Positions 1-13,693 are shown, counted from the stretch's first letter. The stretch: 64,000 bases of DNA from Cichorium intybus (GCA_023525715.1 CM042012.1:55548705-55612704); one strand, 5' to 3'. Numbers and translations are program-made. Notes: generated from the letters alone by a model not told the origin.

Positions 1-182
1 TTAAGCCTTATGTGAAGTTTTTTGAATGACTTTATGATATTAATTCTACTAGTAATAGTCTAATATATAAATTCTACATATTACTAAAAACTGCTATACC
101 ACCGCTATACCACCGCAAAAACCGCAAAATTAAATATCGGTAGGTTACCGCGATAACGGTTTTGACCGCGATAACTGCATAG
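1..182. mobile_element. hAT-type MITE, right end only (left end outside window)
   Basis: The stretch is the reverse complement of 18807-18990, where the complete element lies. It ends in CTGCATAG at 182, matching the terminal inverted repeat of the full copy, and is rich in CGCGGT/ACCGCG motifs. It has no coding capacity. Only one end is visible, so the target duplication cannot be checked here; the 8 bases after it (GTGATCGG) should recur left of the window if the call is right. Confidence 0.75.
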
Positions 183-611
183 GTGATCGGGAGTTAAGCA
201 TTAGCTCAACTCGCTGATCTGTTCATCCAGATGAACAGAAAGGATAACCGGATAAGACAATCGTGGAAGTGCATTCAATGTCGACTCTGTATGAATCGTT
301 CATGGAGAAGCATAGTTCCATTAATTCAGCTGCTTCAGGATTGAGTCCAGTATTAAGGTGCATCAAGAAATGATCCAGATCGTCTGGACCGATTGTTCGA
401 TGTTTCAAACTGGGAATCCACAAGGTGGGACACAGTCACGGAAAGATTGGAAAAATGCTCCAAAGCCAAACCGTTTGGTAAACTCATAAATATCTTAGAA
501 TTCAGAACACCTGATCCTCATTTCCTTGATACAGAATGTGTTTCACACATTTGCTCTGTATGCACGAACTCTGGAGGATGCGGGATGGTGTCGCACAGGA
601 GCATATTCGGA
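183..611. other. unassigned single-copy-looking stretch with a 66-codon minus-strand ORF
   Basis: Between the MITE end and the left break of the gypsy-like block lies about 430 bp of more balanced base composition. The minus strand is open from 423 to 223 (starts MWIPSLKHRT, ends YPFCSSG). I recognise no domain. It could be a gene or transposon fragment cut on both sides. Nothing here supports a working gene. Confidence 0.3.
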
Positions 612-1868
612 TTGGGTTATATAACACTGACTTAAACAAACGTTTACATGAATTTTGGATTAAATTGTCAAAATGGGACAAAATGGCAAAAATGTCCAAA
701 ATGACTATTATGCTTTAAGAGTCACACTTAAACCTTGGAATGGAATTAAATAATACTAGAAAGAGTTTATATATGATTTATCACATATAATGTGTTTAGT
801 TGTGTAATTAGTTCTAACATCTTAATAAAATGGGAATGATACGTAGGGTATCTAAGAAGATAAGAAGTGTACTCATAAGAGTACTGTAAGAAAGTTGAAG
901 AATGAAAAAGACATGATTATATTAGTAAGTATAATGAATAAATGAGACCGAAATCGTATAAATAATAAATGAGGACAAAAAGAAGCATTTAGGCTGCTAA
1001 TACGTGAATTGTAAAAGTATTATAAGAAAAAGTGACATAATACATGTAATTCATGGGAAATAAGTGAAATCACTTCATAGTATGGTAATGGGTAAGAAGT
1101 ATGAGAAATTGAAATTTCATAAACTATGAATTAAGAACGAAAGTAATAATTGAGTCATTAATAAAAGTTAAGACGTGAAAGTAGTATATGTATAGAGTGA
1201 TACGGGATATGTAGTTATAGAAAGTAATACATGTAGATTAAAGAGTGGAAAAGAATGTGGAAACTTTATAACATATATCTAAATTTGGTTTAAGTAAAAT
1301 GTCCGTTAAGGAACAAAATTTTACAAAGAAATATTTAGTGTATTTTATAAACCTTGCTTACATGCAATTTATGTCTAACCGTATTTGGAAAAGTTTTATA
1401 AGTAAAGAATATGATTAATATAATCTCATGAATTTTTGGTAAACATATGAGAAGAAATTACCAAGTAAGCTGCTATTTTTGATAAGAATATGGAAGTATG
1501 AAATCACTTTGTAAAATAAGCTCTACTAAAAGCTTTATGTATGAATGAAATGAGGTAAAAAGAGATATAATTAGAACATGAGATAAATGGATTCTTGAGG
1601 AAACGAAGCTGAACTATGAGACATCTTATGAGAAATTGAAAGTAGAAACCTCCAAAGGTTGATTAAAAAAAAATCATAAACAACTAAGGAAGAAAATAGT
1701 AAAAAGATAAAAGAATAAAGAATGTGACTATGGGTTGATAAAAGGAAATATTTACTAAAAACCAAACTTAGGCCGAGGGCCTTTAAAAAGGAGAAGGGAG
1801 AAGTGATTCCTTAAATTAATAGTTGTATGATGATTCCGAGGACGGAATCCCAATAAGGGGGAGGTAGT
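612..1868 (+). mobile_element. 3' part of internal region of a gypsy-like LTR element (truncated copy)
   Basis: This 1257-bp stretch is almost identical to 7106-8362, the 3' end of the complete internal region downstream. I count about six differences by eye. It runs into a purine-rich tract (AAGGGGGAGG, about 1855) and then directly into an LTR. The homology starts abruptly at TTGGGTTATATAAC, so the left side, including any 5' LTR, is missing. No ORF above 80 codons is present. Confidence 0.8.
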
Positions 1869-4800
1869 TGTAACGACCCAAAAATCTTGAATTTATATTC
1901 GAGAAAATAATTAAGGGAAAAATTAAAATATTTTGAAAGTTTTAAAATAATTTATTGGGAATTGTAGCAAAATTCCAAGAGTTTGGAGAAAAATGGTGAA
2001 AAAGGGTAATTTGGTCATTTTACCATGAAAAGGGTAAAATGGTCTTTTGACCCATTATAAGACCATTATGTAAGATAATATGTGTTCGTGAAATAATAAT
2101 ATAAGAAATAAGAGATTATGTGAAATTTGAAGTTTTACCGCATGAATAGTGAAATTTGACCAAAAAGGGCAAAATGGTCATTTGACATGAAAATGACCAA
2201 ATTGTCAAGAAAATGTTAAGTTGGTAGTTAGTGGAACCTTGTTTGTAAGATTATGGGTTTTAGGACTACATTTGAACAAAGGAAGAAGGCTAGGGACTAA
2301 AATGTAACTATTTTATAAACATTAAATATAAAAACATATGAGAGTTAATTCTCTCATTTTCAGAAAACTTGTGAGGATTCTAGAGAGAACGAGAGAGCTC
2401 TGGAGAAGTATACGAGCGGTCAAGAAGAGTTGAAGATCAAAATTCCAAGAATTGAAGAAATTGAGCTTCAAAAGGGTAAGAAGATCATGATCTTAGTTTG
2501 TGTTTAACCCATCTTCTTCATGGATGAAACTGAAATTCAAAAATCAAGTTGTGGATGAGATTATTTCAGTGATTCCACTCTTTTAGTCATGCTCAAACAT
2601 CATTTAAATACACATCTCTCAAAGGATGTTGTAGAATTTAAGAAAAATGATGATTTTGCTCAAGAACCCTAGAAATTGGGGTTTTGTTCAACCTATGAAT
2701 TCAATGAAATTGATGGGTTATAATTGATATTTTGGATGAAAGGAACCACATATAATTGTTCTTAATGATTCCAATTGGTATGTGGGAATTAGAAGGGTGG
2801 AATGGAATCAAGGAAATAAGAACTTAATTTCCGTCATCATGTGTGCAGCCATGGAAAAAAATGCAGTACACCTTCGTTAACCGTTGGATCATCATGAAAT
2901 TTGGATCGTAGCTTCCTAACACATAGTTCTTAAATCTGAACGGTGGAGATCTTCATTGGTGTAGTGTACTGAATTCTGCAGTGGTTTTAATTCGCTGAAC
3001 TGTAGGTAATGTTTACCATTGAGCTATGTTTTTGTTTCTACTGTTTTGGTTCTGTTTTTGATAATTCATATAAAATCATGTGAGTGTCCATTCTGGATGA
3101 TCTCTATATCCCTAGAATGGTAACTGAGTCTAGTTTCTTCATCCAGAAGCTCTTGGACTAACGCTGACCTTAAGTTATGTGAAAGTTGCAATCTTCACTG
3201 ACTGGTCCAGGGGTGCACTGTGCACTGACTTCTGATTTGTAAAATTCATAACTGATAGTAGGAGAATCATTTAAGGGCAAGGCCAGTGGTAGAAGTTCAG
3301 TATATGTGTCTAGTTTGTTCACACCGAATTACAGAACCCAGGGCCTTCTGATTATCATTCTTGGTTAATATCTTTGAGGGTAGGTCATGTAACTGTTTTT
3401 GTAATTTGTGGTGAGATGGTGGATTTTTCATTTGCAAATGGAAAATGAAAATGACCTGAGGTCAGGCCCTGTGACCTTATCATTGGGTCTAGTTCCAACA
3501 TGATTTTTATTAAGTTTAATATCTGAGTTTTCCTTGGTCATCTGTTGCAAATCCGGTTATGGGACAAAAAAATCAGCATTGCTGTCAAACCTTTCTTTTT
3601 GTGGTTTTAACCTTGGTTGTGGGTTTAGAATTTGGCAACGAATGTCGGGACCTTTACAAATTTATTAAAGATAATTAATAACCTTAATGATGTATTTCTA
3701 AAGTAAAGAGAGGGTATAGTGGAACACGGTACGTGTCGAGTATCGGGAAAATACATGTATACTTATATAATTATAAGTAATAAATGTAAACGTTAATTCG
3801 TTCTAAGCAGTCCCATGTGGAATGTAGGTTCGGGAAAGAAGAAGAGTTATTGAGTATCACGTGCTTGTGTGTGCGACCTACTTTTACGTATCAGGTGAGT
3901 ACATGCAGTATTTTTACCCATTCTGGGGTACATGGCAAGTAAGTATTTTCAAGATTTCTTATAAAATTTCTATATGTGAAATTATATGCAAGAGTATTAT
4001 CTCTAACTCGTTTGTGAAAATATAATGTTATATTTGAAGTTAAGTTTTGGTCTATGAGCCAGTTATGTGAAAGTATGTTTTGGTCTATGAACCAAATATG
4101 TGAAAGTATATTTTAAATACAAGTTATACATGTTGAAAGTATGGATAGGCATATAGCCATAAAATGTTTAAGAAGTATGTTTTGCTTACAAATATTATAT
4201 GTTTTCAAGTATGAAAGGGCATATAGCCACAAGATGTTTGGAAAGTATGATTTGACATTAAGCCTAAAATGTTATAAAGACGTGTTTTGAACATATGATT
4301 TATGTGAAACGAAAGTTATATATTTGGCATCTAGCCATAAAGACATAAAATGATATAATCTGGCATTTAGCCACAAGTTTATATGTTTATGAGAAATGTT
4401 CAATCAAGCAGCAAGTTTTTGTATGACTGGTAATTGTAGCAAGCAACGTTAGTAAGGGAACTATGTTCCAACCTACCCGGGTTAGGTAAGGGGTCTACTG
4501 GGGACAAGCCCCATCGCGAAGTAGATCGCCTCAGCACTTCTATGGCGAGGATTGATCCGTTCTTTCTAGCCATAGGATTGATCCGTTCTTTCTAGACATA
4601 GAGACTTGGGGTATCACTTATAGTGATTAAAGCCCTAAGTATAAAAATCCAGCAAGCTTATAAAACCAGTCAAAGAAAGTATGAAAGAAGCTAGTTTTGA
4701 AAGATATAATATGAAATGGTTTTGAAAGATAAAAGTTATAGTATATTAATACTATAAAGTTTTGGCGAATGTTTATATTATGAAATTTTTATACAAGGTT

Positions 4801-5127
4801 GAAAAAGAAGTTTAATGTTTGTGTCTAAAACTCATGTAACTCACGAGACATTTTGTCTTACGTATTCTATGTTTTGCCATGTATTCCAGGTTAAAATGAT
4901 TTGCTATAAAAGGGATGAAGTTTAGCCGGAGTGGAGCTCGAGTTAGCTCCTAATATGGACTCAAGGTTTAATCCTTTCTTGCTTACTATGGTTAGTTTTG
5001 ATATGGATTTGTACACCCACTGTATTAAGCATTTAAATTATCAGTTTTTGATAAACCGTATTTTTGTATTCCTTTATTTTTACGAAAAAACCATAGTATT
5101 TAAAAACAATAGAAATGGGGTGTCACA
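1869..5127 (+). repeat. LTR A of gypsy-like element (3259 bp)
   Basis: It starts TGTAACGACCC after a polypurine tract and ends GGGGTGTCACA, with a tRNA-Met primer-binding site three bases later. It is a near-perfect copy of LTR B at 8363-11595, with roughly nine substitutions by eye. The exact 26-bp length difference is explained by a tandem duplication at 4549-4600 (GGATTGATCC...CATA twice). The 3' half has several short TGGCATNTAGCCA inverted motifs (4148, 4218, 4325, 4361). ORFs inside are chance. Confidence 0.92.
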
Positions 5128-8100
5128 AGTTGGTATCAGAGCCATAGTTTAAACGAATTAGGATTGGATCGTTCCACTCCTAGGCTTAGACTTGTGAAAT
5201 AAGGTGTAGAGTGAGTTTATTAGTTTTATAATGTCTTAAGAAATTAAGACATTGATTGTTAGTAGAATTGTATGAGTATATTTATGAGTAAAATAAACTA
5301 ACTGATACCAGTAAACAGTGAAACCGAGTGGAAGCATCGGGATCAACACGTGTAGGTGATTATGGTAATATGGGCCCGTATTATCATAATCACAGGATGC
5401 GTATTGAGCCTAGTGAAGCCACAAAGGAATACTGGAAAACTGGTAGAAGAAGTAGTAAGCTAATATTTATGGCATGTCTAGGGAATGACATATAATATAT
5501 ATTATACAATTAAGAACTTGTAAATACATGGTAGGAAGTATTTGAGACAATGAGTTATATCTTATTGTCAAGTTAGAATCATAATATGACTAAAAACATG
5601 TAAAATTGGTGATTAAGTTCTTGACAGCTTTGACTTTTTATAAGAGTCAAACTTAGAATGCAACTATGAAATTACTTGGACTATGTATGAGATATCTTGA
5701 AATTGAGCGTGGAATTATGAAATACTATATGTAATAAGCTAGAAACACCAAAGAATCAACATTTGTAGAGTTGGTTTGCTAGGTAGCAATGAAGGACAAA
5801 ATTGACTTGTAAAAGTCTAAAATGGGACAATAGTTGGGAATTTATATTTGTAATCAAGAAGCTAGTAAATATGACTTATGAAACCTGCTAACACCACAAG
5901 ATGATAACATTGATTTGGGGATACGAGTATTTGGGTTAAACATCATATAAAACACCATTTAGTCGTAAAAAGACTATAATTGCAATATTTTAGTTAAATT
6001 TTCCGTTTTAAGTCAAATGAAAGAAAGTTTAAGAAATAACCCCAAGACTTGAACAACATGATTCATTGTCATGTTATTATACTATACTAAAAGGAAATTG
6101 AAGGTTTGGGTCAAGAAAAGTTATGTAATAATAAGAATGAAAATAAGAAAGTATTCTGACAGAACTTTTATGTCAACTTAAACTGTAAAACTGTACAAAT
6201 CTACAGGTCCAAAAATTTTGTGGCATACATGAAAAGAAAGCTACAGATGTCTAGTTTCTAAATCAAAAAGCGGTGATTCGTTTCGATTCTCCTAGAATGA
6301 GTTATGTCGTTTTTCGTACATGGTATTCTGTTTCGGTAAATTCTGTCCCACTTGGGAATATGAATGTATATGTTAATATAATGCTCAAAGAATTGAAAGA
6401 AAACCATTATTGGTATATAGTGATGTATTATGAGTAATTAGAAGTGTTAAAGAACAGAATAGAAGTCTAAATAACTTAATGAAATAAGTTTAGAAATGTT
6501 ACAATACGTATGAAAACTTGTATTGGTTTTATGATTTTACCTTGAATATAAAATGTTATGGTTATGTAATTAATAAAAGAAAGAAGATTTTATGGGGATT
6601 AAGATTATGTAAAAGAGTTTGTGAATATCACAAACATAATGTGATATTAATTTATTAGAAAACTTGAGTTTTGGTTAAGTCTAAAAATGACTTAATCGGA
6701 AATGATTAAACTAAAAAGTTGCCGTTTTAGCAAATACGAAACCGTATGGGTATGGAATGAATTTATATCAACATTTATGTGTTGTTGGGTGGTTTTGGTA
6801 ACAAAATATGTAAAAAGTGTAATGTTTAAAAATAATTTTTATTTTATTAATTTTAACGGCAAAATTGTTAAAAGTAGAATATAAGAGCGAAACGGAATAG
6901 GTTTTGACATCTAAGCATTAATATTGCTTAATAAACATGTTAAGATAAGAAAATTACTAAAATTACATGTTAAAACCCAAGAAATCACATTTAGGCAAAG
7001 TAGGATGCCTAAATAAGAAAACGGACAAAAAAAAAGTCGAAACGAAAAATGGTGTAAAAGGTTCCATAAAGCTTTATAAATGTTCTAAACACTATTAGTA
7101 TATTGTTGGGTTATATAACACTGACTTAAACAAACGTTTACATGAATTTTGGATTAAATTGTCAAAATGGGACAAAATGGCAAAAATGTCCAAAATGACT
7201 ATTATGCTTTAAGAGTCACACTTAAACCTTGGAATGGAATTAAATAATGCTAGAAAGAGTTTATATATGATTTATCACATATAATGTGTTTAGTTGTGTA
7301 ATTAGTTCTAACATCTTAATAAAATGGGAATGATACGTAGGGTATCTAAGAAGATAAGAAGTGTACTCATAAGAGTACTGTAAGAAAGTTGAAGAATGAA
7401 AAAGACATGATTATATTAGTAAGTATAATTAATAAATGAGACCGAAATCGTATAAATAATAAATGAGGACAAAAAGAAGCATTTAGGCTGCTAATACGTG
7501 AATTGTAAAAGTATTATAAGAAAAAGTGACATAATACATGTAATTCATGGGAAATAAGTGAAATCACTTCATAGTATGGTAATGGGTAAGAAGTATGAGA
7601 AATTGAAATTTCATAAACTATGAATTAAGAACAAAAGTAATAATTGAGTCATTAATAAAAGTTAAGACGTGAAAGTAGTATATGTACAGAGTGATACGGG
7701 ATATGTAGTTATAGAAAGTAATACATGTAGATTAAAGAGTGGAAAAGAATGTGGAAACTTTATAACATATATCTAAATTTGGTTTAAGTAAAATGTCCGT
7801 TAAGGAACAAAATTTTACAAAGAAATATTTAGTGTATTTTATAAACCTTGCTTACATGCAATTTATGTCTAACCGTATTTGGAAAAGTTTTATAAGTAAA
7901 GAATATGATTAATATAATCTCATGAATTTTTGGTAAACATATGAGAAGAAATTACCAAGTAAGCTGCTATTTTTTATAAGAATATGGAAGTATGAAATCA
8001 CTTTGTAAAATAAGCTCTACTAAAAGCTTTATGTATGAATGAAATGAGGTAAAAAGAGATATAATTAGAACATGAGATAAATGGATTCTTGAGGAAACGA

Positions 8101-8362
8101 AGCTGAACTATGAGACATCTTATGAGAAATTGAAAGTAGAAACCTCCAAAGGTTGATTAAAAAAAAATCATAACCAACTAAGGAAGAAAATAGTAAAAAG
8201 ATAAAAGAATAAAGAATGTGACTATGGGTTGATAAAAGGAAATATTTACTAAAAACCAAACTTAGGCCGAGGGCCTTTAAAAAGGAGAAGGGAGAAGTGA
8301 TTCCTTAAATTAATAGTTGTATGATGATTCCGAGGACGGAATCCCAATAAGGGGGAGGTAGT
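5128..8362 (+). mobile_element. non-coding internal region of gypsy-like element (LARD type)
   Basis: The 3235-bp region lies between two LTRs. It opens with a primer-binding site, TGGTATCAGAGCCAT at 5131-5145, complementary to the 3' end of initiator tRNA-Met. It closes with a polypurine tract (AAGGGGGAGG) at about 8349-8358. No gag or pol motif is visible in any frame and the longest ORF is about 60 codons. Such large retrotransposon derivatives depend on proteins from other elements. The leader shares a palindrome with the element at 44388. Confidence 0.8.
5356..5393 (+). other. 38-bp leader palindrome centred on GGGCCC
   Basis: The arms GTGATTATGGTAATAT and the complementary right arm ending ATCATAATCAC fold around GGGCCC with few mismatches. 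The same 38 bases recur unchanged at 47820-47857 in the leader of a different LTR family. It is a candidate RNA dimerisation or packaging hairpin; this role is inferred. Confidence 0.6.
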
Positions 8363-11300
8363 TGTAACGACCCAAAAATCTTGAATTTATATTCGAGAAA
8401 ATAATTAAAGGAAAAATTAAAATATTTTGAAAGTTTTAAAATAATTTATTGGGAATTGTAGCAAAATTCCAAGAGTTTGGAGAAAAATGGTGAAAAAGGG
8501 TAATTTGGTCATTTTACCATGAAAAGGGTAAAATGGTCTTTTGACCCATTATAAGACCATTATGTAAGATAATATGTGTTCGTGAAATAATAATATAAGA
8601 AATAAGAGATTATGTGAAATTTGAAGTTTTACCGCATGAATAGTGAAATTTGACCAAAAAGGGCAAAATGGTCATTTGACATGAAAATGACCAAATTGTC
8701 AAGAAAATGTTAATTTGGTAGTTAGTGGAACCTTGTTTGTAAGATTATGGGTTTTAGGACTACATTTGAACAAAGGAAGAAGGCTAGGGACTAAAATGTA
8801 ACTATTTTATAAACATTAAATATAAAAACATATGAGAGTTAATTCTCTCATTTTCAGAAAACTTGTGAGGATTCTAGAGAGAACGAGAGAGCTCTGGAGA
8901 AGTATACGAGCGGTCAAGAAGAGTTGAAGATCAAAATTCCAAGAATTGAAGAAATTGAGCTTCAAAAGGGTAAGAAGATCATGATCTTAGTTTGTGTTTA
9001 ACCCATCTTCTTCATGGATGAAACTGAAATTCGAAAATCAAGTTGTGGATGAGATTATTTCAGTGATTCCACTCTTTTAGTCATGCTCAAACATCATTTA
9101 AATACACATCTCTCAAAGGATGTTGTAGAATTTAAGAAAAATGATGATTTTGCTCAAGAACCCTAGAAATTGGGGTTTTGTTCAACCTATGAATTCAATG
9201 AAATTGATGGGTTATAATTGATATTTTGGATGAAAGGAACCACATATAATTATTCTTAATGATTCCAATTGGTATGTGGGAATTAGAAGGGTGGAATGGA
9301 ATCAAGGAAATAAGAACTTAATTTTCGTCATCATGTGTGCAGCCATGGAAAAAAATGCAGTACACCTTCGTTAACCGTTGGATCATCATGAAATTTGGAT
9401 CGTAGCTTCCTAACACATAGTTCTTAAATCTGAACGGTGGAGATCTTCATTGGTGTAGTGTACTGAATTCTGCAGTGGTTTTAATTCGCTGAACTGTAGG
9501 TAATGTTTACCATTGAGCTATGTTTTTGTTTCTACTGTTTTGGTTCTGTTTTTGATAATTCATATAAAATCATGTGAGTGTCCATTCTGGATGATCTCTA
9601 TATCCCTAGAATGGTAACTGAGTCTAGTTTCTTCATCCAGAAGCTCTTGGACTAACGCGGACCTTAAGTTATGTGAAAGTTGCAATCTTCACTGACTGGT
9701 CCAGGGGTGCACTGTGCACTGACTTCTGATTTGTAAAATTCATAACTGATAGTAGGAGAATCATTTAAGGGCAAGGCCAGTGGGAGAAGTTCAGTATATG
9801 TGTCTAGTTTGTTCACACCGAATTACAGAACCCAGGGCCTTCTGATTATCATTCTTGGTTAATATCTTTGAGGGTAGGTCATGTAACTGTTTTTGTAATT
9901 TGTGGTGAGATGGTGGATTTTTCATTTGCAAATGGAAAATGAAAATGACCTGAGGTCAGGCCCTGTGACCTTATCATTGGGTCTAGTTCCAACATGATTT
10001 TTATTAAGTTTAATATCTGAGTTTTCCTTGGTCATCTGTTGCAAATCCGGTTATGGGACAAAAAAATCAGCATTGCTGTCAAACCTTTCTTTTTGTGGTT
10101 TTAACCTTGGTTGTGGGTTTAGAATTTGGCAACGAATGTCGGGACCTTTACAAATTTATTAAAGATAATTAATAACCTTAATGATGTATTTCTAAAGTAA
10201 AGAGAGGGTATAGTGGAACACGGTACGTGTCGAGTATCGGGAAAATACATGTATACTTATATAATTATAAGTAATAAATGTAAACGTTAATTCGTTCTAA
10301 GCAGTCCCATGTGGAATGTAGGTTCGGGAAAGAAGAAGAGTTATTGAGTATCACGTGCTTGTGTGTGCGACCTACTTTTACGTATCAGGTGAGTACATGC
10401 AGTATTTTTACCCATTCTGGGGTACATGGCAAGTAAGTATTTTCAAGATTTCTTATAAAATTTCTATATGTGAAATTATATGCAAGAGTATTATCTCTAA
10501 CTCGTTTGTGAAAATATAATGTTATATTTGAAGTTAAGTTTTGGTCTATGAGCCAGTTATGTGAAAGTATGTTTTGGTCTATGAACCAAATATGTGAAAG
10601 TATATTTTAAATACAAGTTATACATGTTGAAAGTATGGATAGGCATATAGCCATAAAATGTTTAAGAAGTATGTTTTGCTTACAAATATTATATGTTTTC
10701 AAGTATGAAAGGGCATATAGCCACAAGATGTTTGGAAAGTATGATTTGACATTAAGCCTAAAATGTTATAAAGACGTGTTTTGAACATATGATTTATGTG
10801 AAACGAAAGTTATATATTTGGCATCTAGCCATAAAGACATAAAATGATATAATCTGGCATTTAGCCACAAGTTTATATGTTTATGAGAAATGTTCAATCA
10901 AGCAGCAAGTTTTTGTATGACTGGTAATTGTAGCAAGCAACGTTAGTAAGGGAACTATGTTCCAACCTACCCGGGTTAGGTAAGGGGTCTACTGGGGACA
11001 AGCCCCATCGCGAAGTAGATCGCCTCAGCACTTCTATGGTGAGGATTGATCCGTTCTTTCTAGCCATAGAGACTTGGGGTATCACTTATAGTGATTAAAG
11101 CCCTAAGTATAAAAATCCAGCAAGCTTATAAAACCAGTCAAAGAAAGTATGAAAGAAGCTAGTTTTGAAAGATATAATATGAAATGGTTTTGAAAGATAA
11201 AAGTTATAGTATATTAATACTATAAAGTTTTGGCGAATGTTTATATTATGAAATTTTTATACAAGGTTGAAAAAGAAGTTTAATGTTTGTGTCTAAAACT

Positions 11301-11595
11301 CATGTAACTCACGAGACATTTTGTCTTACGTATTCTATGTTTTGCCATGTATTCCAGGTTAAAATGATTTGCTATAAAAGGGATGAAGTTTAGCCGGAGT
11401 GGAGCTCGAGTTAGCTCCTAATATGGACTCAAGGTTTAATCCTTTCTTGCTTACTATGGTTAGTTTTGATATGGATTTGTACACCCACTGTATTAAGCAT
11501 TTAAATTATCGGTTTTTGATAAACCGTATTTTTGTATTCCTTTATTTTTACGAAAAAACCATAGTATTTAAAAACAATAGAAATGGGGTGTCACA
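8363..11595 (+). repeat. LTR B of gypsy-like element (3233 bp)
   Basis: It has the same boundaries as LTR A: TGTAACGACCC at the start after the polypurine tract and GGTGTCACA at the end. The sequence after it (ATTAAGATTTTG) is not element sequence, so this is the true 3' end of the block. No target duplication can be scored because the matching 5' LTR is absent. The segment 10910-11100 holds the structured module shared with the LTRs at 44388 and 50663. Confidence 0.92.
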
Positions 11596-12680
11596 ATTAA
11601 GATTTTGAGCAACAGACACATAAGTTACTGTGTATTGCTCGAATCTTCGAACAGAACACTATTAGTTATGCTTCATGATATTTGCCAAATGGTTTGACAA
11701 ATATGGCTTCATTTATCGGAATAAGCGATTGATTGGAACCTTGAAGTGTTCAAGGATTTCAAAGGAAGTATAAGATCAACAGAACCTGAGTAACAACATA
11801 GACTGAGAAAATGTTTCATAGTTTATCCTCTTCCAAGAACACTAATGGTTATAATGTGTCTTAGGGAAGATGATGGAGCATTGATCGAAATAGGTTTGAT
11901 CCTTGGTGTATAAGATACACTGGATACATTTCCGACTAATATTTCAATGAATTGAATATTCAACCAGTCAGACCGCAGAAGCCATATTCCGACCACATCT
12001 TAGACTAAGTAGGTTATGTTGACACTGTCTGAAATGTAAAGCTGGGATCGTCCCACTAGTACATAGAAAGTCCAGGGTCATGTAGCATTCGTCTGAATCT
12101 CATGATAAGCCTGAAACTGATCAGCAATGTCGTTTCATTGGCCACTCCGGTTATCCTTTGAAAGAAGAGTACTTTTAGAAAGAACTCAAGTTCTAAGGAA
12201 ACAGTGGGAGTAAGAATAATTCTGAATGAGTTCAGGGATTAGCCAAGTGAAAGAACCTTTAGTCACCACTGGGACTTGACCAGGAATTAGATTCCTGTTA
12301 AACCTGACATACCCTCTCTTCGCTTGACCAGTAGTTATTGTCACTGTCATAAGGAGTTATGATTTGGGTGATATACCGGGTAGTGGTAAAACACTAAAGA
12401 TGGTACGGATAAGTAATCCGACTGCTGGAAGCATTGGTGAGCCCAGTTGCTGCCAAATATGAGAACCTTACCGCGAGACACAGTCTATGTGACAGTTTGA
12501 TTGATCTTTACAACTGGTCTAGGAACCAGTGGGAGTAATTCAATCATCAAAAGAAGGGAACATAGAAATGTACTTACAGAACATCTGGTTGAATGAGTCA
12601 TCACTTGGAGTCAAGCAATTGATTCTGAGAGAAGCACTCTCAATAGAAGATGTAATCCGAGAGGATTCTGCGTGGCATAG

Positions 12681-12735
12681 TGTGAGTCGTTAGTGGAGCG
12701 TGTGTGGTTTACCGGCACACTAATATGGACTCACA
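12681..12735 (+). other. leader hairpin 1 with conserved 22-nt loop
   Basis: The outer stem TGTGAGTC/GACTCACA (8 bp) and inner stem TTAGTG/CACTAA (6 bp) frame a 22-nt loop at 12696-12717. The loop is the exact reverse complement of the loops at 23207-23228 and 23287-23308, as expected for elements in opposite orientation. Confidence 0.65.
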
Positions 12736-13693
12736 TAGAGCATGTCATTACAAAAGGTACATGGCCCCGGGATTCGTCCCATGGGCATCTCGCAAGAAAG
12801 GACATTCAGATTCTCAAAATAGGCCAAAAGGTTTGGATTTTGTGAATAGTCTGAAAGATTTCCTTTAATATGTCGGAAAAGTTTGGATTTCGGTTTCGCA
12901 AAATGTGCCATAAGTTCTGGATTTTGTGAATAGTCCGAAAGAGTCATATAACGGTGTCAAAGCCAGTGGGAGTATCGTTGTTATCTGCTATCATTGTATG
13001 TGGGTTACATACTGGTTCTAGGAAACATCTCTTACCATTACAAAGTTTAATGACTTGGTGTTAAGAAACGGTTCGCTATGAAAGACTTTTAAGAGATACA
13101 ACATACTCAGGTGGTTGTGAACATCTATTAGATAGATCAGAATTCTGCCAATATGATCTTGATGAGATTCAAGATGCATAACCCCAAGAATAGAGTTTCC
13201 TGTCATTGCAAAGTGTAATGAATTGGCATAAAAGAAACAAAGAAGGTGCAGCATGCTCACGTAGTTCATAGACATCTATCGGATAGATGAGACTGACAGT
13301 ATAGACTTAGCCGTTGAGAATATGATCTTGATGGGATTCAAGATGCATAAGAAAGAGTCTCCGAAAGGAAATGTTTCCGGAAATCATGACACAAGGATTA
13401 TTGGTAATCTTAGGATTCCGAAAGGGTTTGGAATGAGATTACATCAGGTTCCACGAGCCTCTTGGACCAATCAGAAGTGTTATGAACATACCCTGATGAC
13501 TTGATGCTTAGAGCATGGTAAGTTAGTTTCAGGATATGACCTGGCTGAGAGTACTGTTTGGATTTTGAACACACGTGAGAAATCATTGGGAAATGATTAG
13601 GGTGAACGATTTGAAAGGAGTTTCAAATCAGTAATTGGTTACACCAGGACGTGGTGCTATAGGACTTCATGGTTAAAGAATTTCGTTGGTTTC

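Noticed and set aside
4931..5152. ORF MELELAPNMDS... spanning LTR end and primer site (also 11399-11608)
   Set aside because: It runs through the LTR border into different sequence in the two copies, so it is not a gene.
10894..11085. Antisense ORF MIPQVSMARK..., repeated at 46634 and 52909
   Set aside because: It falls in the structured LTR module and recurs only because the LTR is repeated; frame ends vary between copies.
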